Assembly: GCF_024172165.1 (NCBI RefSeq) | Contig: NZ_JAMZEB010000002.1 | Span: forward strand, 9,770,501 to 9,834,500 | Direction of reading: 5' to 3' | DNA from: Nonomuraea thailandensis | GTDB taxonomy: Bacteria > Actinomycetota > Actinomycetes > Streptosporangiales > Streptosporangiaceae | DNA: 64,000 nucleotides | Part shown: positions 40,023 through 48,804 of the stretch, piece after piece | Layout of the letters: every line of letters starts with the position of its first letter | Position numbering within the stretch: position 1 is the stretch's first letter | Notes under the pieces: model-generated | Database searches by the model: none | What the model was told of the DNA's origin: nothing | Seen by the model: only the letters and a program-made list of their open reading frames with translations | Position numbers and translations under genes: made by a program

Positions 40023-41555
40023 TCAGGACGGTGACGACGTCGCGCCGGAGCCCCTGCCTGCGGCGGAAGATTCCTGCAGCGCCGCGTCCGGGGAGGCGGA
40101 CGACATGGCGGCCACGAGCCGCCGCCGGGCCAGGACGAACCCCGTGGCGGTCAACAGGGCCAGTACGGCCAGCGCGAGGTAGTACACCGGCTGCGGGTCC
40201 CCCGCGGAGACCAGCCGGCCGAGCATGCTGCCCAGCCCGCCGCCGACGCCCGCGAACATCCAGTACAGGGCCATCGTGCGGCCGGCGAACGCGGAGGGGG
40301 CCAGATCCACGGTCGCGCTCATCACCGTCGGGCCCAGGATCACCTCGCCGCACGCCAGGGTGAACAGCACGAACAGCAGCCACAGCGGGGAGACCATCTC
40401 CCCGCCTGCCGCGAACACGGCCGCCACGCTGATCACGCCGAAGCCCGCCGCCGCGAGCCAGTGCCCGAAGGCGATCTTGTCCACCACGCTGACCTGACCA
40501 CCCCTGCGCATCAGCAACCACGCCACCGCGGGCGCCGCCAGGAGGATGAACAGCGGGATCGCCGCCTGGAACCAGCTCGCCGGCACCAGGAAGCCGCCCA
40601 CCTCGCGCGCGGTGTGCCGCTGCGCGAACAGGCTGAGCGTCGAACCGGCCTGGATCACGAACATCCAGAACAGCGCCACCGACAGCAGCACCCAGCGGAA
40701 CGCCGACAACCGCCGGCTCTCGGCCGGGCTGAGCCGGGCCCGGCGGCGCAGGACCGCGAAGTAGACGAACGGCGCCGTCAGCGTGACGAGGCCGACGAGC
40801 GCGATCCCGTGGGTGATCGCGAAGTTGCCCGTCAGGACGGCGCCGGTCAGCAGCACGCCCACGACGGCGGCGGCGACCGCGATCCGGCTCGCCACGGCCC
40901 GCAGCTCGGCCCGGCTCGCCGGGTGCGCCGCAGCACGTCCGATCGTGCCGAACCGCCGGGAGCCGACGGCGTACTGGATGACGCCGAACGTCATGCCGAG
41001 GCCCGCCGCGCCGAACCCGAGGTGCCAGTTCATCCGCTCGCCCAGGAAACCGGTGACGAGCGGCGCCAGCAGCGCGCTGATCTGGATGCCGATGTAGAAC
41101 ACGACGAGCGCGGCCTCGCGCCGGTTGCTCTCGTCGGGGCCGTAGAAACGTCCCAGCAGCGCCAGCATGTTCGGCTTGAGCAGGCCGGTGCCCACGGCGA
41201 TGGTCACCAGCCCGAGGTAGGCGGTGGGCCTGCTCGGCACCATCATCAGGTAGTGGCCCAGCGCGATCACGATGCCGCCGTAGAGCGTCGCGCGGTGCTC
41301 GCCGAGGAACCGGTCGCCGAGCCAGCCGCCCGGCATGGACAGCACGAAGATCAGGCCCACGTAGGCGCCGTACAGCGCGACCGCGGTCGAGTGCGGCAGG
41401 TTCAGCCCGCCCTCCTCGGCGGGGGCCACCGCGAACAGGATCATGATGGCCTGCATCCCGAAGAAGCTGAACCTCTCCCACATGTCGGCCAGGAACAGCG
41501 TGGTGAGCCAGCGCGGCCGGCCTTGTGGCCGCGCGGTGCCGGACGGCGGGTTCAT
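40023..41555 (-). CDS. POT/PTR-type MFS transporter
   Basis: A 510-aa transporter with about 14 hydrophobic segments. The family signature near the start is LFLADMWERFSFFGMQAIMI, then GGWLGDRFLGEHRATLYGGI and GTGLLKPNMLALLGRFYG. Members are proton-coupled peptide/nitrate transporters, but within antibiotic clusters they may export product. The start is ATG 41555, right after a GGAGGAG RBS; an upstream in-frame start at 41609 lacks one. It is divergent from the cyclase gene at 41817 across a SARP-box promoter. Confidence 0.9.
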   Translation of the reverse strand: MNPPSGTARPQGRPRWLTTLFLADMWERFSFFGMQAIMILFAVAPAEEGGLNLPHSTAVALYGAYVGLIFVLSMPGGWLGDRFLGEHRATLYGGIVIALGHYLMMVPSRPTAYLGLVTIAVGTGLLKPNMLALLGRFYGPDESNRREAALVVFYIGIQISALLAPLVTGFLGERMNWHLGFGAAGLGMTFGVIQYAVGSRRFGTIGRAAAHPASRAELRAVASRIAVAAAVVGVLLTGAVLTGNFAITHGIALVGLVTLTAPFVYFAVLRRRARLSPAESRRLSAFRWVLLSVALFWMFVIQAGSTLSLFAQRHTAREVGGFLVPASWFQAAIPLFILLAAPAVAWLLMRRGGQVSVVDKIAFGHWLAAAGFGVISVAAVFAAGGEMVSPLWLLFVLFTLACGEVILGPTVMSATVDLAPSAFAGRTMALYWMFAGVGGGLGSMLGRLVSAGDPQPVYYLALAVLALLTATGFVLARRRLVAAMSSASPDAALQESSAAGRGSGATSSPS

Positions 41556-41640
41556 GACTCCTCCAGGGCTTGCGGTCCGTGGCGTGCCGGTGATCGGGTC
41601 TCCGGACACCTCATGCTCCTGGTCACGGCTAGAGAGCAGG

Positions 41641-41705
41641 TCGAAGACGGGTCGAAGCGGGCGGGCGGCACGACCCTCCAGGCTCCCTCAAGCCGCGTGC
41701 GAGCC
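41641..41705 (+). promoter_or_regulatory. SARP-type heptamer pairs before the cyclase/exporter promoter
   Basis: TCGAAGA (41641-41647), spacer cggg, TCGAAGC (41652-41658) is a near-identical heptamer pair with exact 11-bp spacing. A weaker pair follows: TCAAGCC (41688-41694), gcgt, GCGAGCC (41699-41705). The region separates the divergent exporter and TcmI-type cyclase genes, so one activator could control both. Confidence 0.6.
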
Positions 41706-41816
41706 GGGCCGGGAAGACTGAGCCCGAGATCGTTCGCCGGATCCCGGCCTCCGCCCGCCTCCTGAGCCGGTCGCGGAGGCCCGTGGCAGGCCCAGCGAGA
41801 CACCGAGGAGAACCGA

Positions 41817-42167
41817 ATGGAACGCATCCTGGTCGTGGCACGCATGCGGCCCTCCTCCGAGGCGGAGGTCGCCGAGTTGTTCGCCGAGTCGGACCGCACC
41901 GAGCTGCCGTGGCTCGGCGGAGCCGTGAGCCGCAGCCTGTTCTCCTTCCACGGCCTGTACTTCCAGCTCATGGAGGTGCGCGACAACGCCCAGGTCACGA
42001 TGGGCCAGATCCGCGAGCATCCGGAGTTCCGGCGCCTGAGCGAGCGGCTGACGGAGTTCATCGAGCCGTACGACCCCGAGACCTGGCGCTCCCCCCGGGA
42101 CGCCATGGCCCGCGAGTTCTACCGATGGGAGGCCGAGCCCGGAAGGGTCTCCCAGCTTCCGCACTGA
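41817..42167 (+). CDS. TcmI-family polyketide cyclase
   Basis: A 116-aa protein of the small ferredoxin-like polyketide cyclase family (Cyclase_polyket). It has RILVVARMRPSSEAEVAELF, GAVSRSLFSFHGLYFQLMEV, EHPEFRRLSERLTEFIEPYD and the C-terminal ATRFYRW-like segment AREFYRWEAE. TcmI closes the last ring of tetracenomycin; homologues close late rings in larger pentangular scaffolds. RBS accgaggagaacc precedes the ATG. Together with the TcmN-type aromatase and the cupin it completes a classic cyclase trio. Confidence 0.94.
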   Translation: MERILVVARMRPSSEAEVAELFAESDRTELPWLGGAVSRSLFSFHGLYFQLMEVRDNAQVTMGQIREHPEFRRLSERLTEFIEPYDPETWRSPRDAMAREFYRWEAEPGRVSQLPH

Positions 42168-42229
42168 CGTCAGCCGGCCGGCGAGTGCGCGGTCCGGAAA
42201 CCACAGTCACCGTTTCGGCGGGAGGGACG

Positions 42230-43273
42230 ATGAGCACGAACGACAAGACCATCAGCCGCGAGTCGCTGCTCGGGATGATGCAGGCGTACAAGACGACGAG
42301 CCTGCTCAGGACGGGCGTCACGATGGGGGTGTTCGACTGCCTGGCAGAGGGGCCGATCGACGCCGAGACCGTGGCGGGGCGGCTCGGCAGCGACGTCCGT
42401 GGCATGCGGATCCTGCTGAACGCCCTGGCCGCCGTCGGCCTGGCCGTCGAGGACGGCGGCCGCTTCGCCCTGCCCGCCGGGGCCGAGCGGCTCCTGGTGA
42501 GCAAGAGCCCCGAGTACCTCGGCGACATGGTCCGGGTCATGGCCAGCGACTGGGAGTGGGACGCGCTGAAGAAGCTGCACGACGCCGTACGGCACGGCGG
42601 GACCGTCATGGAGGTCCACGCCGAGACCCCCGGCTACGAGTACTGGGAGGACTTCGCGTCCTACGCCGTCGCGGTGGCCCGCCCCACGGCCCACGTCGTG
42701 GCCGACGCGCTGGAGCCGTGGGCGGTCGGCCGCGAGAGCCTGGACGTGCTGGACGTGGCCTGCGGTCACGGCATGTACGGGCTGACCCTGGCGCAGCGCA
42801 ACCCGCGGGCCCAGGTGTGGGCGCTCGACTGGCCCAACGTGCTGCCGCTGACCGAGCAGCACGCCGAGCGGATGGGGGTCAGGGAGCGGGTGCACCGGCT
42901 GCCCGGCGACATGTTCGAGGTGCCGCTCGGCGGCCCGTACGACGTCGTGCTCGTCACGAACGTGCTGCACCACTTCTCGGCGGAGCGGGCGGGCGACCTG
43001 CTGGCCAGGCTCGCCCCCGCGGTCAAGCCCGACGGCAAGATCGTGCTGGTGGGCTTCACCCTGGACGCGCCGCCCGCCGAGGACCCCGCGCCGCACCTGT
43101 TCTCGATCCTGATGCTGACGTGGACGTTCGAGGGCGAGGTGCACACCGTCCAGGACTACACGCACATGCTGGATCGGGCCGGGTTCGTCAACGGCCGCCG
43201 CTACGAGGTGCCCGGGCTGGCCTTCCGCGTCCTGGTGGCCGACAAGGCCGCCGGACCGGCTCAGGGCCTCTAG
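42230..43273 (+). CDS. SAM-dependent O-methyltransferase (Methyltransf_2)
   Basis: A 347-aa methyltransferase. The N-terminal dimerisation region (about 10-90) is followed by SAM motif I LDVACGHGMYGLTLA, motif II WALDWPNVLPLTEQHA, the catalytic region VTNVLHHFSAERAGDL and the final SAM motif KIVLVGFTLD. It differs from the enzyme at 25839, so two separate phenol methylations are possible. Good RBS (ggaggga) before ATG 42230. The stop codon forms the palindrome CTAG shared with the convergent glycosyltransferase stop. Confidence 0.92.
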   Translation: MSTNDKTISRESLLGMMQAYKTTSLLRTGVTMGVFDCLAEGPIDAETVAGRLGSDVRGMRILLNALAAVGLAVEDGGRFALPAGAERLLVSKSPEYLGDMVRVMASDWEWDALKKLHDAVRHGGTVMEVHAETPGYEYWEDFASYAVAVARPTAHVVADALEPWAVGRESLDVLDVACGHGMYGLTLAQRNPRAQVWALDWPNVLPLTEQHAERMGVRERVHRLPGDMFEVPLGGPYDVVLVTNVLHHFSAERAGDLLARLAPAVKPDGKIVLVGFTLDAPPAEDPAPHLFSILMLTWTFEGEVHTVQDYTHMLDRAGFVNGRRYEVPGLAFRVLVADKAAGPAQGL

Positions 43274-44544
43274 ACCAGCCGCTGGACGCGCCCGCCGTAC
43301 GTCTGGGCGAGGCCGGCGTAGATCTCCTCGATGCGGGAGAGCGAGCGCAGATGGTCGTGCGTGGCCGCGACGGTGCGGCCGATCGTGCCCATCGTCGCGG
43401 CCAGCTCGCCGTCGGTCAGCACCCGGGTGAGGAAGCGGGCGAACGCGGGCACCTCACCGGGGCGGTACAGGAAACCCGTCGTGCCGTGCTGGACGAGGCA
43501 GGTGCGTGCGCCCGCCTCGGCCGCCACCACGGGCAGGCCGCTGGCCATCGCCTCCAGGGTGGCGGCGCTGTCGAGCCCGGCGACCTTCGGCATCGCGAAG
43601 ACGTCGGCCGAGGCGTAGGCGAGGTGCAGGACGTCCTCGGGGACGGAGCCGAGGAAGTGGGTACGCCCGCCGAGCCCCAGCGCGCCGGCCAGGCGCTCCA
43701 GCCTCCCGCGCCGCGGCCCGTCGCCCACCAGGACGAGCTGCGCGTCGGCGCTCCGGCACACCTGCCGCAGCGCCCGGAGCAGCTCGTCCAGCCGCGTCCC
43801 GGCGTCGAGCCGGCCGACGAACAGCGCGGTCTCGCGGTCGGGCAGGCCGAGCGTCCCGCGGGCCCACGTCTTCGGCTCCTCCCTGGGCCGGAACCGGGTC
43901 AGGTCCACGCCGTACGGCACCGGCTCGACCGGGCGGTTGAGGCCGCGGCCGGCGAGCAGCTCCGCGGCGGCCCTGCTGGGGGCCGCGACGTGGTCCGCGC
44001 GCCCGAACACCCGGGCGAGGTCGCGCCAGGCCAGGGCCTTGCCGAGATCGCACACCGCGGTGCCGGGCACGTGCCGCCCCGCGTGCGGCAGGAAGCGGGT
44101 GGTGGCCACCACCGGCACGCACAGCCGGCGGGCCGCGTCGATCAGGGCGCGCCCGACGACGAAGTGGTCCTGCACGTGGACCACGTCGGGGGCGATCCGC
44201 CTGAGCATCCTCGCCAGGGTTCCCGTGAGCAGGACCGGCATGATGATCCGCCTGTCCGGTCGCACGGGCCCGGCCACCGAGCGCAGCCGGTGCACCGTGA
44301 CGCCTCCCGCCCGCTCCACCCGCGGGGGCCCCTGCTCGGACGGGCACACGACGTGCACGTCGTGCCCCCGTGTGACCAGCGCGCCGGCCAGCCGGTACGT
44401 GGCGCAGGCGGTGCCGTTCACGTCGGGCGGGTAGGTGTCGGTGCCGATGAGCAGCCGCAGCGGCCGGCGTTCGTCCTCCGCGGGGTCGATCGGGTGTCCT
44501 CCGCGAGGGGATCCCGCCAGGGAGGCGAGGAGGCGGAAGGTCAT
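43270..44544 (-). CDS. GT4 glycosyltransferase (mannosyltransferase-like)
   Basis: A 424-aa GT-B enzyme. The N-terminal domain has TDTYPPDVNGTACATYRLAG and DVVHVQDHFVVGRALID; the C-terminal donor domain has VPYGVDLTRFRP, ALFVGRLDAGTRLDELLRAL, LVLVGDGPRRGRLERL and DSAATLEAMASGLPVVAAEA. This resembles actinobacterial alpha-mannosyltransferases acting on lipids, not the GT1 enzymes that decorate antibiotics. Start ATG 44544 has an AAGGAG RBS. It shares only the CTAG stop overlap with the polyketide cluster and is divergent from DedA, so it may mark the cluster's edge. Confidence 0.88.
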   Translation of the reverse strand: MTFRLLASLAGSPRGGHPIDPAEDERRPLRLLIGTDTYPPDVNGTACATYRLAGALVTRGHDVHVVCPSEQGPPRVERAGGVTVHRLRSVAGPVRPDRRIIMPVLLTGTLARMLRRIAPDVVHVQDHFVVGRALIDAARRLCVPVVATTRFLPHAGRHVPGTAVCDLGKALAWRDLARVFGRADHVAAPSRAAAELLAGRGLNRPVEPVPYGVDLTRFRPREEPKTWARGTLGLPDRETALFVGRLDAGTRLDELLRALRQVCRSADAQLVLVGDGPRRGRLERLAGALGLGGRTHFLGSVPEDVLHLAYASADVFAMPKVAGLDSAATLEAMASGLPVVAAEAGARTCLVQHGTTGFLYRPGEVPAFARFLTRVLTDGELAATMGTIGRTVAATHDHLRSLSRIEEIYAGLAQTYGGRVQRLV

Positions 44545-44770
44545 GGAGTCGCTCCTTGATGTCGGATACCGGACATCGGACCGCGTACCACCATGATCGC
44601 GAGGGACCCCGGCCGGCGCCATCGGGAACATCCCTGACGTTTCTCCGGGACCCCCTGAAATGACCCTGACAATACGGCGATCGGAGAGTGGGCGGAAGAA
44701 GTCAAAGCCATCATGAGATGACCGGCGTGCACGTTCGCCACGACATATCGGAGAGGGGGAGCAACCCGGC

Positions 44771-45391
44771 ATGGCGCTACTCGAACACCTGGCGGAGCTG
44801 CACCCCCTGCTCCTCTGCGCGGCCGCGCTCGGGTTCATGTGCGTGGAGACGTCGCTGCTCGTGGGGCTGTTCGTGCCGGGTGACGCGGTGGTCCTGCTGG
44901 CGGGGACCACCGTCGGCTCACCGGCCCGCTACGCGCTCCTCGTCGCGGCCACCACCGCCGGCTGCCTGGCGGGGGAGACGTTCGGGTACGCCCTGGGGCG
45001 CCGCTTCGGGCCGTCGATCCGGCGGAGCTGGGCGGGCAGGCGGATCGGGGCGGCCAAGTGGGCCAAGGCCGAGGAGTACCTGCGCCGCCACGGTGGCCCC
45101 GCCGTGTTCGGGTCCCGGTTCGTCACCGTGATCCACTCTCTGGTCCCCATCGTGGCCGGCACGCTGGACATGCCGTACCGGCGGTTCATCGGCTGGGCCG
45201 CCCCCGCCGCCCTGACGTGGTCGTGCCTGTACGTCGGTGCGGGGACGGCCGTCGGCGCCTCCTATCGTGAGGCCGGGGCCGAGCTCGGCGTCTGGGGCAC
45301 GCTGATCCCTCCGGCGATCGTGGCCACCGTCGTCACGGTCCGCCTCGTGCACTCCCGCATCAAGCGGCACCGCGCCGCCCGCCACGACTGA
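44771..45391 (+). CDS. DedA-family membrane protein
   Basis: A 206-aa integral membrane protein of the SNARE-associated/DedA family. It has ETSLLVGLFVPGDAVVLLAG, the GETFGYALGRRFG motif, HGGPAVFGSRFVTVIHSLVP and a late TM near LIPPAIVATVVTVRLV. DedA proteins are lipid-carrier flippases; some recycle undecaprenyl phosphate. The substrate here is unknown. A gagaggggg RBS precedes the ATG. Its stop lies at the edge of a 41-bp direct duplication. Confidence 0.9.
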   Translation: MALLEHLAELHPLLLCAAALGFMCVETSLLVGLFVPGDAVVLLAGTTVGSPARYALLVAATTAGCLAGETFGYALGRRFGPSIRRSWAGRRIGAAKWAKAEEYLRRHGGPAVFGSRFVTVIHSLVPIVAGTLDMPYRRFIGWAAPAALTWSCLYVGAGTAVGASYREAGAELGVWGTLIPPAIVATVVTVRLVHSRIKRHRAARHD

Positions 45392-45473
45392 GCGAGCCCG
45401 TCAGGCCGCGCCGCTGCGCCCGCCGCGGCTGGGCGAGCCCGTCAGGCGGCACCGCTGCGCCCGTCGCGGCTGA
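45392..45473. repeat. 41-bp direct duplication at the AfsR-type gene 3' end
   Basis: 45392-45432 and 45433-45473 differ at about five positions (gcgagcccgtcagg...). The right copy contains the final 10 codons and stop of the AfsR-type gene, while the left copy is intergenic. It is best read as a tandem duplication of that gene's end. Confidence 0.85.
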
Positions 45474-48400
45474 GCGAGCGCACCGCCAGGTCCTCCGCCC
45501 ACCGGCCGCCCTGCCCGCCCGGCCGCGGCTCGCCGAGCACGGCGTCCGCCCTGGCGAGGATGCGCGAGGCCCGGTCGCGGACGCGGTAGGCGCCCAGCTC
45601 GTCGAGCCTGCTCAGGCCGGGGACCAGGAGCGCGACGGCGTCGCGGGCGCGCCCGGCCGACAGGTGGATCTCCCCCACCAGGCAGGCGACCTCCGCCTCC
45701 CCGCAGGCGTCGCCGAGGCGGGCGAAGGTGCGGCGGCTCTCCTCGGCGAGCTGGATCGCCTCCCGGTGACGCCCCTGCTCCAGGGCGACGGCGCCGAGCA
45801 ACGCCAGCGGGCGCGCCTTGCCGTACCGGTCGCCGATCCCGGTCAGCCCTCTCGCCTCCTTGGCCATCAGGGGCGCCGCGCGCAGGTCGCCGACGCGCAG
45901 GGACGACCAGCCGATGCGGTTCAGCGTCACCGCCTCCAGCCGGGTCTCCCCCAGCTCCCTGGCCAGCCGCAGCACCCGTTCGAGCGTGGTGCGCGCCTCG
46001 GCCTTGCGCCTCAGGCCCAGCAGCGCGTCGCCGACGGCGGCGAGCGCGAGGAGCTCGGCGTGCGGGTCGGAGTTCGCCGTGGCCAGCTTGTGGGCGTGCT
46101 CGGCCAGCGCCAGGCCCTCCCTGGCTCTGAGCTGCATCACGCTCATGGCCGCCAGGACCGCCACGCTGTACGGGAGCTCCCGGGTGGCTTCGAGCCGGTT
46201 GAAGGCGTTGACGCACTTGCCGAGCACCCTGCGGGCCGCCTCCACCCGGCCCTGCCGCAGCAGCAGCATGGCGCGGTGGTGCTCGGTGCGCCATCCGGTC
46301 CGCTGGTCGCCGTTGGCCCACGCGGCGTCGCGCACGGCGACGCACAGCCGGCCGAGCGGCTCCATCGCGTCGTCATGGCTGGCGAGCTGCGTGATGATCT
46401 CGGTGATCCGCGCCGCCCGCTGGTGCCAGCCGTGCCGGCAGCAGCGCAGGGCCATGTCCCTGAGGTGGTCGCGCTCGGTGGCGAGCCACCTCCACGGCCT
46501 GACGTCCACCCGCTCGATGTCGTCGAGCGGCACGCCGCCATGGGGCAGCGCGGGCGTGGCGCCGCCCTCCGGCGGCAGCTGGCCGATCGCCCGGGGCAGC
46601 TGCCGCGACGCCCGTTCGGCGTAGGCCAGCAGGGAGTCGATGTAGCGGCGCAGGGCGGCTCCGGTGGAGGCCGGGTCGTCCTGGCTGGCGAGGTCGGCCG
46701 CGTACAGGGCGGACAGGGGGTGCAGGCGGTAGGTGGGGTCGAGGATCGTGTTGAGCCCGACCGGCTCCAGGAGGTTGTGCTCGATGAGCCGGTCGGCCAG
46801 GCGCTCGTCGTCCGCGTCGGCGAGCGCCGCCACGGTCCGCGGCGTGATGTCGGCGTCGGACAGCAGGCCGAGCCGGCGGAAGGCGGTGCGCGCGGACGGG
46901 TCGAGCGCGACGTAGCTGCGCTCCAGGCTCCGCCGCAGGTCCAGGTCGCTGACCTTCAGCTCGTCCAGGCGCCGCCGCCCGTCCTGCAGCCGGTGGGCGA
47001 ACGTCGCCAGGCGCGCCAGGGGCTGCGCCGCCAGCCTCGCCCCCACGATCCGCAGGGCCAGCGGCAGGTGCCCGCACGCGGCGGCGATCCGCGCGGCGGC
47101 GTGCGGCTCCTGCCGGACCCGCCTGCTGCCGACCATGGCCTCCAGCAGGTCGAGCGACTCCCGCTCAGGCAGGTGCGTCAGGCGCACCAGGACGGTGCCC
47201 GGCAGCGCCGACAGCAGGCGGCGGCTGGTGATGACCACCGCGCACGCCGGCGTGCCCGGCAGCAGCGGCCGCACCTGCTCCAGGTCGAGGGCGTCGTCGA
47301 GGATGAGCAGGACCCGGCGGTCGGCGAGCCGGGACCTGAACAGGGCGGCGCGCTGCTCCTGGCCCTCCGGGACCGCGCCGGGGCTCAGCCCGGTCGCCTC
47401 CAGCAGCTCGCCCAGCACCTCGGTGGGGGTACGCGGGTGCTCGCCCGTCCCGTGCAGCCGGACGTAAATCTGGCCGTCCGGGAAGCGGTCCTGGACCCGA
47501 TGCGCGACCTGGATGGCCGTGGCTGTCTTGCCGACGCCGGGAGGCCCCGTCATGGTGACGATCGCCATGGCGTCGGACCGGGCCGGGTCGAGTGCCGCGT
47601 CGGCCCGCCTGAGCAGGTCGGCCCGCCCGACGAAGTCGCCGTCGCTGACGGGTAGCTGGCGCGGGGTGGCCCACCGCGAGACGGCCGGGGTCAGCTCGCG
47701 GTGGGCCTTCCGGTAACCGTTTTCTGACACCAGGTCGGGATCTCCGGTGAGCACGGCGTGCTGCAGCCGTTCGAGCTCGTCACCGACGTCGAGCCCGTAC
47801 TCGTGGCGCAGCACCGCGGAGACGGACGCGTACGCCTTCAACGCCTCCACCTGCTGACCGCAGCGGAACAGCGCGATCATGAGCTGGCCGCACAGCCTCT
47901 CACGCAGCGGATACTTGCGGACGAGGCTGCGCAGCTCGGCGACGATCTGGTCGTGGTTGCCCAGCATGAGCTCCAGGTCGAAGCGCCGGTGCAGGCAGCG
48001 GAACCACTCCTCGGTGAGCTGCGGCACCTCGTCGCGGAGTATGGAGTCGGAGCGGATGCCGGCCAGCGCCGTGCCCCGCCACAGTGCCAGCCCCTCGCGC
48101 AGCAGGCTGAGCTCGTCGGCCAGGTCGCCCGCGCTCTCCGCGCGCCCGGCGCGATCGACCAGGTCGCGGAAGCGCAGCAGGTCCAGATGATCCGGGGCGA
48201 CCTCGATGAGGTAGCCACCAGGGCTGGTCCTGATCACCTCCACGTCGCCGTTGCCGTCTTCAAGGGTGCGGCGCAGCCGGGCCAGATGCGTCTGCAGCGA
48301 GGCCCGCGCATAACGCGGTAAACGCTCTTCCCACAGTCGTTCCATGAGGTCGTCCGCAAGCACGACACGGTTCGCCGAGAGCAACAGCGTCGCCAGGATC

Positions 48401-48492
48401 ACCCGTTGTTTCTCGGCGTTGACGGCGATGGTCCGGCTCCCCCGCCGCACCTCCAAGGGACCCAGGATTGCGAAACGCATTGCCTTTTCCAT
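45442..48492 (-). CDS. AfsR-type regulator: SARP, NB-ARC and TPR domains
   Basis: A 1016-aa multidomain regulator. The N-terminal SARP winged helix and BTAD (about 1-250) has AILGPLEVRRGSRTIAVNAE. The NB-ARC/STAND ATPase (about 285-560) has Walker A TGPPGVGKTATAI near 317, Walker B VLLILDDAL near 394 and the GxP-type CGHLPLALRIVGARLA. The C-terminus is TPR-like (about 640-1000). AfsR-type proteins integrate signals to control secondary metabolism. ATG 48492 is used as start; ATG 48480 (MRFAILG) is equally possible. It may serve either the polyketide or glycan locus. Confidence 0.92.
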   Translation of the reverse strand: MEKAMRFAILGPLEVRRGSRTIAVNAEKQRVILATLLLSANRVVLADDLMERLWEERLPRYARASLQTHLARLRRTLEDGNGDVEVIRTSPGGYLIEVAPDHLDLLRFRDLVDRAGRAESAGDLADELSLLREGLALWRGTALAGIRSDSILRDEVPQLTEEWFRCLHRRFDLELMLGNHDQIVAELRSLVRKYPLRERLCGQLMIALFRCGQQVEALKAYASVSAVLRHEYGLDVGDELERLQHAVLTGDPDLVSENGYRKAHRELTPAVSRWATPRQLPVSDGDFVGRADLLRRADAALDPARSDAMAIVTMTGPPGVGKTATAIQVAHRVQDRFPDGQIYVRLHGTGEHPRTPTEVLGELLEATGLSPGAVPEGQEQRAALFRSRLADRRVLLILDDALDLEQVRPLLPGTPACAVVITSRRLLSALPGTVLVRLTHLPERESLDLLEAMVGSRRVRQEPHAAARIAAACGHLPLALRIVGARLAAQPLARLATFAHRLQDGRRRLDELKVSDLDLRRSLERSYVALDPSARTAFRRLGLLSDADITPRTVAALADADDERLADRLIEHNLLEPVGLNTILDPTYRLHPLSALYAADLASQDDPASTGAALRRYIDSLLAYAERASRQLPRAIGQLPPEGGATPALPHGGVPLDDIERVDVRPWRWLATERDHLRDMALRCCRHGWHQRAARITEIITQLASHDDAMEPLGRLCVAVRDAAWANGDQRTGWRTEHHRAMLLLRQGRVEAARRVLGKCVNAFNRLEATRELPYSVAVLAAMSVMQLRAREGLALAEHAHKLATANSDPHAELLALAAVGDALLGLRRKAEARTTLERVLRLARELGETRLEAVTLNRIGWSSLRVGDLRAAPLMAKEARGLTGIGDRYGKARPLALLGAVALEQGRHREAIQLAEESRRTFARLGDACGEAEVACLVGEIHLSAGRARDAVALLVPGLSRLDELGAYRVRDRASRILARADAVLGEPRPGGQGGRWAEDLAVRSLSRDGRSGAA

Positions 48493-48804
48493 GTGCAGCG
48501 ACCCCCGTGCCGGAATGTTATTAGTGGCAAGCGACATGCAGGTGGACCTCGGTGCGCGATGGAGCTGCACGAACGCCGGAGAGCCAGATCTCGCCCCGCC
48601 GGCTCGTCACGTGGTGCCGGATGTACGCGACGTGCCGTCGGGGCCGTGGCGTCCTACGCGCACACCCTCACTTTTCCGATCTTACGAACTCACGCCTTAT
48701 TGACAAGGCCTCTGGTGACTATGCACCAATTCCTGTCATGCGCACAGGTCCACAACTCGATCGCTTTTGTGCGGGCGATTAGTCGCGTTAGGGACGAGCA
48801 TTTT
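48493..48804. other. 312-bp intergenic region upstream of the AfsR-type gene
   Basis: Relatively AT-rich for this genome (for example the stretch around 48674-48800). No coding frame here is convincing. It must contain the AfsR-type gene's promoter on the minus strand and the 3' end zone of the exporter gene. I see no clear dyad or tRNA-like structure. Confidence 0.5.

Noticed and set aside
44560..44590. Near-palindrome gatgtcggataccggacatc between the GT4 and DedA genes
   Set aside because: It is imperfect with a bulge. No second copy or related regulator supports it as an operator.
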